Notes under the pieces: generated by a model | Told to the model about the DNA's origin: nothing | What the model saw: only the letters and a program-made list of their open reading frames with translations | Databases searched by the model: none | Shown here: positions 55,315-64,000 of the stretch, piece by piece | Layout: each line of letters begins with the position of its first letter | How positions within the stretch are numbered: the first letter of the stretch is position 1 | Program-made: the position numbers and the translations under genes | Assembly (NCBI RefSeq): GCF_020497125.1 | Contig: NC_059093.1 | Span: 24,056,120-24,120,119 of the forward strand | Direction of reading: 5' to 3' | Length of the DNA: 64,000 nt | Origin: Mauremys mutica | Lineage: Eukaryota > Chordata > Testudines > Geoemydidae

Positions 55315-55387
55315 TGCCTTCCCTAAGGCTTGAATTCAGGACCTTCAGATTATGAGACTGACACACTGACAACTGCGCTAAGAAGAC
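55315..55387 (-). tRNA. tRNA-Met (CAT, elongator type)
   Basis: The 73-nt cloverleaf has acceptor gtcttct/ggaaggc with G-U pairs and anticodon arm TCAGT-CTCATAA-TCTGA. The T stem has one mismatch and T loop TTCAAGC. The D arm reads gttgtcagt where the consensus has ggcagc. TTTT on minus (complement of 55306-55309) follows. It keeps the T arm that the partner at 17080 lost. Confidence 0.82.
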
Positions 55388-55706
55388 TTGGGAAAGTTTT
55401 TGGCTCAATGTATATAGGACCCTCCTACAGCAGTGACTGGGGCAGGGAAGGAGTCAGAGATGTGCTGGAAGAAGCAGGGAGCTCTGGTGACCAGAGACTT
55501 TTCCTGGCAGCTTTCACAGCAGCAAAGAAACCAATTCATGCTGCCAGTGAACAATCTACTGGAACTAATGGCAGCACAGGGGGGATGTTTCCAAGCTATG
55601 CACCTACTTCCACATTCTAGAACTTACTCTCCTTTTTCTAGTAGGGCACTTTCCATGGGAATTAAGCAAAGCAAGTTGGGGAAACTACAGAAGGAATAGA
55701 AACCAG

Positions 55707-55776
55707 TGCTCCAGATAAGGCTTGAATTCATAACCCCAGCACAAGCCCCCTTTGCACTAACCAGTTGCACCAGTGC
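55707..55776 (-). pseudogene. tRNA-Ile (TAT)-derived pseudogene
   Basis: The minus strand keeps 'gtgcaactggttagtgc' (D arm), 'ggttatgaattcaagcc' (T arm) and 'tggagca' (3' acceptor) of the Ile-TAT gene. The anticodon region is a G-run without a TAT triplet or intron. Partner of 16701-16776. Confidence 0.6.
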
Positions 55777-57482
55777 AAGTGATTCTTAGGCAAAGCTGGG
55801 CAGCAGGCAGTTATCAGTCTCTGGGGTTCACACCTTTGCCTGGTAAATGAAAGGCTGATGCATCAAACCTAACTCAAGATGTGGTTTTTCAGCCATGAGA
55901 CTCCAGTACATTTTAACAGGAAGAAAATCTCTTCCTCTCTGGTTTAGCCCCATTTGACTCCTTCTGCCTGTCTTCCGCCCCCCACCCAGTCTCTTTCCTT
56001 CCCCATTGGGGCCATGCAGAGAGGAGCCCCAGTCAGTCTCTGTCACAGAGAGTCTGTATCCCATAAAGGGAGGGAGGGGTCACTCTAAAACACTGATAAT
56101 GGGGAGGGGAGGGGTGTGTGTGATTATGGGGCGAATGGATGGAGAACTAACAGTGGGTCCCAGAGAGATTCCCCCAGATTGGGGAGATCCCCTGCTGCCC
56201 CCCATCAGCCAGCTGTGGGAAGAACAACTTGGGATTGCTTGGGGAAGCCACCTTTAAAAACACAAGTGTAACATGCTAGTTACATTTTAATAAGACCAAA
56301 GCCTCCTCAAACCCATGGTCACAATCACTGGAATGATTTTGCCTTGATATTTTAAACCAGCTGCAGACACAAAGTGAGTCAAATTACAGTTTCCGTTTGG
56401 AGTCAGTGCGCACACATGAATCCGGAGGCTTTTAATTCCTTAGGTTCTGCCGCCATTTCATTTCTGTCCTGTTCCAAGATTTATCCTTGTGCAAAGCAAC
56501 GTTAGGCTCTTGGGAGTGTCCCCCTGGTCCCGCCTGCTGCCCCTGGGCAATTTAAAAGAGCCCGAGGACCCCTGCCACCACCACCACCAGCACAAGGGGG
56601 CTAAGGCGGTGTCCTGCCCACCCTCGCTCCATGTGGCACACCACTCCCGGGAGCGGCTGGCACGTCCCTGCGGCCCCTGGGGTGGGGGGTGGAGTCTCCA
56701 TGTGCTGCCCCCGCCCCAAGAGCCAACTCTGCCAACTGTGGCAATGGGAGCTGCAAGGGTGGAGTCTGCGGGCAGCCATGCTCAGAGATGTCCCCGGCCC
56801 TCCTGCTTAGGGGCTGCTGCCAGAGGAGGGGTGCAGGTTGCTTTCGGGAGATGCCCGAGGTAAATGCTGCATCCCCACCCTCTCCTGCACCCCCAACCCA
56901 GACCCCACACCTGCACCCAAACTCCTTCCAAGAGCCTACCCCCTGCACATCCTCCTGCAGCACAACCCCCTGACTGAGCCCATACCTTGCACCCAAACTC
57001 TTTCCCAGACTCCAACCCCTTTCCCTCCTACACCCAAACTCCCTCCCAGAGCCTTAGGGAGGTGTGGGGTGGGGCAGGACTTGGTCCCATTCTGGGCACC
57101 AACAAAAATTATACAAACCTGCCGCCCCTGTCCAGCCCAACCTTCTGCTGATGCACCTCAGCCCAGACCCATGCAGGGTTTGAAGCTTCCATTGCTTAAA
57201 TTCCAGGACACTGAGGGATTTCAGCTCCCTTTTGCCCAGAGGGAACCTTCACCCCACTCCCAACCAGGTTCTTGTCCATGGGATCACTGTAGGGGGGCTG
57301 GGTCCCTCGGTGTCTTTTCTCTCTCTAGGACAGGCCAGGGTGCAATAACTGGGGCATCTGAGCACCCAGGACCTTCTGTGGGGCTGCCATTCCCCTTCCC
57401 CTTCTGTGGTCTCGTCTGTCATTGACTCCAGACTTTTTTCTATCCATCGTCTGCACCATCTGAAGCAAACTGCATTCACCTC

Positions 57483-57873
57483 AAAAAGACAAAGAGTCCT
57501 GTGGCACCTTACAGAGTAACAGACGTATTGGAGCATGAGCTTTCGTGGGTGAATCCCCACTTCGTCAGATGAATGTCATGGAAATTTGCAGGGGCAGGTA
57601 TAAATATGCAGGCAAGAATCAGTCTAGAGATAAGGAGGTTAGTTCAATCAGGGAGGATGAGGCCCTCTTCTAGCAGCTGAGGTGTGAACACCAAAGGAGG
57701 AGAAATTGCTTTTGTAGTTGGCTAGCCAGGCACAGAATTCCCACTACAGTCATCTGACGAAGTGGGGATTCACCCACGAAAGCTTATGCTCCTGTACGTC
57801 TGTTAGTCTATAAGGCACCACAGGACTCTGTCTCTTTTTACAGCTCCAGACTAACACAGCTACCCCTGTGATA
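57483..57873. mobile_element. Penelope-type fragment, uninterrupted partner of 13489-14872
   Basis: It has facing tails and two hammerhead-like motifs (57532-57572 on -, 57752-57793 on +). The sequence 'gctccagactaacac' shows the intact target of the Harbinger derivative found on the left arm. Confidence 0.8.
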
Positions 57874-58200
57874 CTCAAAAAGACAGTGTCCCCTGGTGGG
57901 TGTAAATCACTGACCTCTCTCCTCTCTGAGCACTGACTGCCCCTCTGTTTCCTTGCCTCTCAGTCTGTGCAGATGGGACCTTTCCCTCCAGTGCTGGAGG
58001 ATTCACCCTTCTCATCTACCCTTGTCCCAAGCAGCACAGCGGGTGGGAATCTTACATGTACCGAGGTGACTTAGGAGCAGAAACCCTCCCAGACCTTCCA
58101 TGCAATTAGCACTTGCCCCTCGCTGAGCAGGATTAAAACTCCTGCAGGGAGACTGCTGGGCCACATCCCCTCTGGGCATGAGCAAAGCAGCAGGGTGAAA

Positions 58201-58272
58201 AAAAGAATCTGGAGATTGAACCCAGGACCTCATACATGCAAAGCATGTGCTCTATCACTGAGCTATAGCCCC
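58201..58272 (-). tRNA. tRNA-Ala (TGC), acceptor decayed
   Basis: The anticodon arm CATGC-TTTGCAT-GTATG is standard with TGC, and the T arm is ctggg-ttcaatc-tccag. The acceptor strands ggggcta and attcttt mispair at three inner positions and rely on G-U elsewhere. An A run here places a T run right over the 3' end. It is probably non-functional as drawn. Confidence 0.7.
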
Positions 58273-59409
58273 AGATGGATTGAAGAGTATACTTAGAGCT
58301 GTCCTATTCCCAGAGCATCCAGTGGCCTAAGAGCAGCATGGGGGACACATTCCCTCCTCTGAGGCCAAACCTGCAGTGCTGGAGGCTGCTGGTTCTTAGG
58401 GTCACTTTGCAGCAGGGCCAGATTCTATGTGTGGGGCAGAGAGAGTGGGTGCCCTGGACTCAGGGTGCAGAGATGCACTCAGCCCTCTCCCCTGCATTGG
58501 GTGGGGGGTGCTGCCACCCCCTGCTGGAAGGTAATGGGAGGGGAGGGGCGATGTGAATCACTCAGCACCTGACCCTGGTGGCAAAAGTGGTGTGGGAAGC
58601 TCCAGGTGTTTCTAGGATCTGCTATTGCCACCTGCCTGTGAAGTCCAGCTTTTCCCAGCACATTCACTGCGGTGCAATTGGGTCACTGTTTCCATGGCTG
58701 AACAGCAAAGAATCACACCCAGTTTCCCTTCTATCTGCAGCAGGATTAGCCTGTGTCAGTGATTAATGAGGTGGATCTAGTTGTAGATTGTTATTCATTC
58801 CCCACCTTAACAATTCACACAGTCACTTCCCTGGGGACATCCAGCCCTGGCCGTGAGATGTTCCCTCCCCTCTTTCTTTATGCTGCTGTTGCATGGATTT
58901 TCTGAGATGGGGCTTTTCCCTCCACCTGGAGTGGACACAGCTTTTCCGAAAATCTCAGGCCCCAACAGCAGCTACCAGGATCACGGCCAGGGCTGGATGT
59001 CCCCAGGGCCCCCTGTTTGTCCATTGTTTCCCTTGAATTTGGCCCCCTGCTTTGCACAAGGGACAGAGAAAGATCTTGCTGTTCCTGTGTCTGTGCAAGG
59101 AAAATTGTGCTTCCCTAGGAAAGAGAGGAGGGAAATGGCCCCATGATGGGACAATATCCTCAGGATTAAGACTTAAGGACTCAGGCTGAGAACTGATAGA
59201 ACTGCACTCATCTGGGATTTAACAAATTGTCTTCCATGGATCAGGGCCACTTCCAGTGTTTTTGCCACCCCAAGCAGAAAAAAAAAAGTTCAATGTCTAG
59301 GGGAGGAGAGCAGCAGAGACGCAGGAGGAGAGAGAGTCCTGAGAGGAAAGCAATGAGAGCAGAGTGCAAACCGACCAGCTGAAGGTCTCACAGAAGTCCT
59401 GAAATAACA

Positions 59410-59627
59410 GTAGCTCCAGGTCCCATCAGGGCTGCCCGGAGGGTGGGGGGTAAGTGGGGCAATTTGCCCTGGGCCCCACAGGGGCCCCCACAAGAGTTTT
59501 TCAGGGCTCCTGGAGCGGGGTACTTCACTAACTCCGGGGGCTCCGGAAAACTCTCGTGGGGCCCAGGCCCCCGGAGATTCTTCCACTCCAGGTCTTTGGT
59601 GGCAACTCGGCGGCAGGGGGTCCTTCA
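59410..59627 (+). mobile_element. Truncated hAT-type repeat
   Basis: 'cagggctgcccggaggg' starts like the ends of hAT elements at 11896 and 30124, with repeated G/C blocks (gggccccacaggggccccc). It stops abruptly where the LINE tail of cassette copy 4 begins. Confidence 0.5.
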
Positions 59628-59630
59628 TGA

Positions 59631-61130
59631 ATGAAAGGTGACTTCACTGAAGTGTTGAAGTGCCTTAATGGAGAGAAAATATTGGATATTAAAGGGCTCT
59701 TTGATCTAGCAGAGAAAGACATAACAAGACCCAATGGCTGGAAAGTGAAAAGAGACAAATTCATATTACAAATAAGACACAAATATTCAACAGCGAGGAT
59801 GTTTCACCACAGGAACAAGCTACAAAGGAAAGTGGTGGATTAACCAACTCCTGATGTCATTTAATGAAGACTAGCTGCCTTTCTGGAATGTGTTTGCCCC
59901 AAAAGTAGCTCTTGTGTCATACAGGAGGCCTGTGATATGCAGGGGGTCAAAGAAGATGCTCTAATGGTCTCTTCTGGCCATAAAGGCAACTAATTTCTGA
60001 AAAACTGAGTGTAGCATTGGGAGCAGCATCTGATGTTTTCCTGTCTAGCCGGCTTGCTGCCTAGAACGAACGCTCCTTGAGTGGGGTGATCCACAGGGAG
60101 TAGCTCAAACCTCCAGAGTGCCTGGCCAGGGGCAGGACATTAGCACAGCAAGGGAGGGGTGTGGCAGTGACATCACAAAGGCCTTTTGCAGGACCTCAGA
60201 GTATTGCTCAAAGGTGGTGGGGAGGTGGTGACCTCACAGACAGATGCTGACATCAGCCAGGCAGGACAGGGGCAAAGGGCCAGGGAAACCTCAGAGACCC
60301 CTGTGGCTTTGCTTCAGCAAGTCTCCTTCTCCAGGTCTCTCTTTGAGGACAGAGAGTATTCGGGTTCATGGACGTGAGCGCCAGGAGGAACCTCTTTCAA
60401 GTTTTCTCCTTCCCTTTTAGTGATTTTACTAGAAAACAGCCATCCCTGTTTAGAATGTAATAGCCTCCTTGAGGTTTGAAAAATGTTCAGTCTGATCCAT
60501 CTGGTGACAGTTGAATTCTAGGCATGGAAAACACGAGCTTAAGGAGGCAGAATTTTATTCCGCACCTGGGATTTTGTCCCTTAGAATCACTGGGGATATT
60601 AGGGTTTGTCCTTTTTGTTTCACCTTTTCCTCCATCCATCCCTTCCTCCTTTCTCTTTGTCTCTTGCTCCTTTCACCTGTTCCCCTCCCAACAGCAGGAG
60701 CGAGGTGTGTGTGTTGCGGGGGAGTCCTCGGCAGCTCCCACTCTGGGAGGTCCACTCAAAAATGTGGGGATGAAATAGTGCTCGGGCAGTGATCCCCACC
60801 GGTAACCTGGGCCATCCTTTGGGCTCTCTGGTGAGAACCCTCAGCTTCTCGTCCTCAGTCTCTACCCTGATTGGCTGAGCAGGGGGTTATTGACAGGGAG
60901 GAGACTCAGGTCCTTGTTGTTGTCTTTTAAGACCAAGGAAATAAGTCATAACCACTTATATGTTTGATGAATTTTGCTACTTCTCTGCATTAATGGTCTC
61001 TGAGCAGTTCATGATTCTCTCTAACATTGCAGTTCTCCTAAAATACTTGCTGTGTAATTACTGTGCACTGTTGTTGGTGTGGAGCTCATCTGAGAGCACT
61101 TTATTCAGGTCATTCAATGCACATTGTAGC
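59631..61130 (+). repeat. Four-copy cassette, copy 4
   Basis: Direct counterpart of 35836-37300, with LINE C-terminal frame (59631-59843), CCAAT/TGACATCA block (about 60165-60255) and the central block with a shortened (GT)n. The segment bracketed elsewhere by AG and GTAAGA here reads 'aatgtaata', so the putative donor is changed. Confidence 0.75.
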
Positions 61131-61374
61131 CCATGGAGGCCAAGGACCTGCAAATGTGTCTTCATGTGCCTTTTTTTAGTTGATGAAAACATAAACTAGA
61201 CACTTAGAGGATTGGAACTGATTTCAGCGGAGGGACATGTTTGCTAGGTTTTTATGCATTTGCACAGGAAAATGTTGAGTGTTTCCATTCATTTCAGGCA
61301 TCCCTAGTCAGTGGAGCTCCTGAACATAATAGAAATGGATATGCAATTATTTTTACCAAAGGAACAGGTTTGTG

Positions 61375-61446
61375 AGAGAGCACTCGGATTTGAACCCAGG
61401 GCCACTTGATCTGCGGTCAAACACTCTACCACTGAGTTATACCCCC
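61375..61446 (-). tRNA. tRNA-Cys (GCA)
   Basis: Acceptor gggggta/tgctctc pairs fully with G-U, D arm actcagtggtagagt, anticodon arm TTTGA-CCGCAGA-TCAAG with GCA (one end pair U-G), and T arm ctggg-ttcaaat-ccgag with one mismatch. No TTTT run lies immediately downstream. Partner of 35366-35437. Confidence 0.83.
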
Positions 61447-61867
61447 TGACATCTACATTGGCAAGTCAGTGATCTTAAGGATTTTGAAACCTGAGAGTGG
61501 AGTTCATTTCTTCCACACCAGTATTGCTGTCTGTGCATCCCGGAGCTATGGGGTGAGTGGGAAAGGCCCACAACTAGCTTGTCAGTATCAAGAAAGGAGC
61601 AGCCGACATCAGGACCAGCGAGACGTGTTGGTGGCCCATCAGGAAGAATCCACTCTCCCAGAGACTTCTCGGCGAGGGCACGGTACACAATGGGGGCTAC
61701 CTACCCGCCACGTCCCATCAAGGGTCTTTCTAGTCCCACTTTAGTGTGACCCAATTTCTAATCAGTCTTTGGCCCAGATTCCCTCCCTGAGTGGCACCAG
61801 CACATACCTGGGCCCCCTGCTAGTGTTAAATCTGCCTTGAGCTGGGACCCAGCTTGGCAAAGAGCCG

Positions 61868-63440
61868 GTTTATTTAAAAAAAAAATTCCTTACTTCCCTC
61901 TCCCTTTTAGACTCAGAGCCTTTAAGGTCAGAAGGGACCAGTGTGATCATCTAGTCCAACCTGCTGCACCTTGCAGACCCAAAGACCCCACCCACCCACT
62001 CCTGTAATAGACCCGGGAGGGGAGGCAGCTCTGTGCTCTGCCCCTACCCCAGGCAGCACATGGATGACCTCTGCTCCCCTCCCCCCATGGGTGTGCAGAG
62101 ATGTGCCCACTCTGCTTCTGTCCCTCCATGTCACAAACAGAAATGGCCGGCATGTCCCAGCATCCCCTGGGGTTGGGGGAGTGTCTCCATTCATTGCCCC
62201 TGCCCCGAGTACCAATTCAGCAGCGCCCATTGGCCAAGTCACGCAGAACAGCCGGCCGCCAAAGGCCAACCTCCAAGGGCAGAGGAGACCAAGCCACACG
62301 GCTTCAAAAGGTGACTGGCCAAGATCCTCTAGCTTTCCCCTGCTGATGCCAAGGCTTTTTCCTCAGCTCATTTCACCACCCTCTATCCTGCAGGGGTTGG
62401 GGTTATCACAGGTGTTACCCGAAATTGGGCCAGCTAGTAAGCGTAGGGAGGACTAATGACCCACCAGATTTTGGCAGAAAGCAGCACATTTATTATACTG
62501 ACAGCTAACCTCAAAATAAGCGGGGGCGGGGGTCACACTCGCACTCGCATACTCACGCTCCCAGGACTGGCACAGCACTGGAGATGTCAGGATTCTGCAA
62601 GGTAAGTGTCCCACAGCGCAGCTATGGACGGTGCGATGAAGGTAAGTCTTCCTGAGGCACAATGAAATACAACGCAGAGAACCACTGGTCAGGTGGTCCT
62701 GGCAAAGGGCATTCACTGGAGGTACAAGCTTGTGAGTGCTCTCCTGAGCACATGGCCCCTTCCCCTTTTAAGGGCCTGCACCTCATGGCCTGCAACTACA
62801 GATGACTTGGCTGCATCTGGTTGGTCACACTCCACCTTGGGCAGTGTCCATGCTCTGGGTGTGTGATCGCTGCCTAATTAGAGTCCCAGACACCTTGTCT
62901 ACCTGGGAGCTCTTCTGCTCTTCAACCAGCCCATTCATCCCACGAGCATTCCAGGAGGGAGCGGGATGGGGAAAGCCACTTCACAGGCATTCAGAGAGGG
63001 AGAGGAGACAAAAGTGGGAGCAGGGGAAGTATAACAGACCTTCTGCGCATAGAAATCACTGCTGCTCTTACAACAGCAGAGATAGGCCAGTAGGAGCTGG
63101 GAAAATTAAGCCATTGTGTTTCTGCCTGGTTTCAGGCCAGGGACCTTTTGCGTGTTAGGCAAACATGATAACCACTACACTACAGAATCTCTGTCACAGG
63201 GCTTTGCCCCTCTCTTCATAAGAACATAAGAATGGCCATACTGGGTCAGACGAAACGTCCATCCAACCCCGCATCCTATCTGCCAACACTGGCCAATGCC
63301 AGGTGCCCCAGAGGGACTGAACAGGTAATGATCAAGTGATTTCTCTCCTACCATCCATCTCCACCCTCTGACAAACAGAGGCTAGGGACACCATTCCTTT
63401 CCCATCCTGGCTAATAGCCATTCATGGACTTAACCTCCAT
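61868..63440 (-). repeat. Inverted-duplication arm around tRNA-Val (right)
   Basis: Counterpart of 26314-28370 in complement, including CR1-type tail (about 61905-61975) and a repeat starting 'gaatggccatactgggtcag' (63210-63440). The 27518-28010 block is absent here; the junction reads 'cggccggctgttctgcg' in complement. Confidence 0.8.
63117..63189 (-). tRNA. tRNA-Val (AAC) with altered T loop
   Basis: Anticodon arm TTTGC-CTAACAC-GCAAA is perfect with AAC, and the acceptor has one A-A mismatch. The T loop reads CCTGAAA instead of TTCGAAA, which changes the B box core. TTTT on minus (complement of 63102-63105) follows. The partner at 26580 has a normal loop, so this copy is probably impaired. 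Confidence 0.8.
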
Positions 63441-64000
63441 TAATTTATCTGCAAAAAGAAAGAGGAGTACTTGTGGCACCTTAGAGACTAACAAATTTGT
63501 TTGAGCATAAGCTTTGCTGGGCTAAAACCCATTTCATCGGATGCATGCAGTGGAAATAAAGCAGTAAGATATATATATACACAGAGAACATGAAAAAAAT
63601 GGGTGTTGCCATACACACTCTAACAAGAATGAGCAGTTAAGGTGAGCTATTATCAGCAGGAGAAAAAAACCTTTTGTAGTGATCATCAGGATGGCCCATT
63701 TCCAACAGTTGACAGGAAGGTGTGAGTAACAGTAGGGGGACAAATAAACATGGGGAAATAGTTTGACTTTGTGTAATGACCCATCCACTCCCAGTCTTTA
63801 TTCAAGCCTAATTTAATGGTGTCCAGTTTGCAAATTAATTCCAATTCAGCAGTCTCTCGTTGGAGTCTGTTGTTGAAGGTTCTTTGTTATAATATTGCGA
63901 CTTTTAGGTTTGTAAATGCATGACCAGGAGATTGAAGTGTTCTCCGACTGGTTTTTGAATGTTATAATTCTTGACATGTGATTTGTGTCCATTTATTATT
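63441..64000 (-). mobile_element. Penelope-like element, 3' part, cut by window end
   Basis: On minus it enters at the GIY-YIG coding end (NGHKSHVKN-like, then ETAELELICKLD and TIKLGLNKDWEWMGH), passes a stop near 63775, a UTR with TATATATA, a hammerhead-like motif (about 63500-63545) and the tail. Same subfamily as 24057-26313. The 5' part lies beyond the window. Confidence 0.8.

Larger units (their letters stand above)
53878..59283 (-). repeat. Right arm of major inverted duplication
   Basis: This is the counterpart of 12060-23515 in complement, carrying tRNA-Lys, tRNA-Met, Ile relic, GC-rich block, Penelope fragment (57483-57873) and tRNA-Ala. It lacks the left arm's Harbinger composite, Harbinger derivative and internal Penelope patch. 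The outer end stops inside a hAT element followed by an A run. Confidence 0.85.

Overview
This is vertebrate nuclear DNA, most likely from a turtle (Testudines). The repeat vocabulary supports this: Penelope-like elements with the tail motif gtggcaccttagagactaac, CR1-type LINE tails, PIF/Harbinger and hAT elements, and old MIR fragments. The species call is an inference from recalled repeat families, not from a search. I recognise no host protein-coding gene. The long open reading frames belong to transposable elements.

The host content is a cluster of RNA polymerase III genes. I count about 27 tRNA genes, pseudogenes and fragments: Gln-CTG, Lys-CTT, Lys-TTT, Thr-TGT, Glu-TTC, Ala, Ile-TAT, Met-CAT, Val-AAC, Gly-TCC, Cys-GCA, Ser-TGA, Phe-GAA and a broken Arg. 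There is also one full-length and one decayed 7SL (SRP) RNA sequence in tandem. tRNAs in the left half read mostly on +, those in the right half mostly on -, because the cluster was built by inverted segmental duplication. The clearest pair is 12.06-23.5 kb against 53.9-59.3 kb, carrying Ala, Ile, Met and Lys on both arms. Others are 4.2-4.7/46.5-47.3 kb (Gln), 9.7-10.8/32.3-33.3 kb (Thr), 26.3-28.4/61.9-63.4 kb (Val), 35.3-35.6/61.2-61.5 kb (Cys) and 37.6-40.4/50.2-50.7 kb (Ser).

Two apparently intact mobile elements stand out. A 4.8-kb PIF/Harbinger transposon (17982-22804, TTA target duplications) carries a spliced Myb/SANT-like gene on + and a 423-residue DDE transposase on -. A 2.4-kb Penelope-like retroelement (37847-40230, 12-bp target duplication) has an uninterrupted RT plus GIY-YIG reading frame and ends with a hammerhead-ribozyme-like motif. 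Because the duplicated arms are paralogues, the partner arm preserves the empty site for three insertions: the Harbinger composite, a Harbinger deletion derivative at 13518-14503, and the Penelope element. The window therefore contains its own relative clock.

The remaining sequence is decayed CR1/LINE pieces, hAT miniature elements with 8-bp duplications, two solo-LTR-like blocks, a roughly 1.3-kb cassette present four times, dinucleotide repeats, and an array of tRNA-like units near 42.9-45.4 kb. Gaps not listed as features (for example 1-180, 6705-7550, 10780-11720, 15260-16690, 40400-41660, 50700-52320) look like unannotated intergenic or GC-rich dispersed repeat sequence in which I see no supportable gene.
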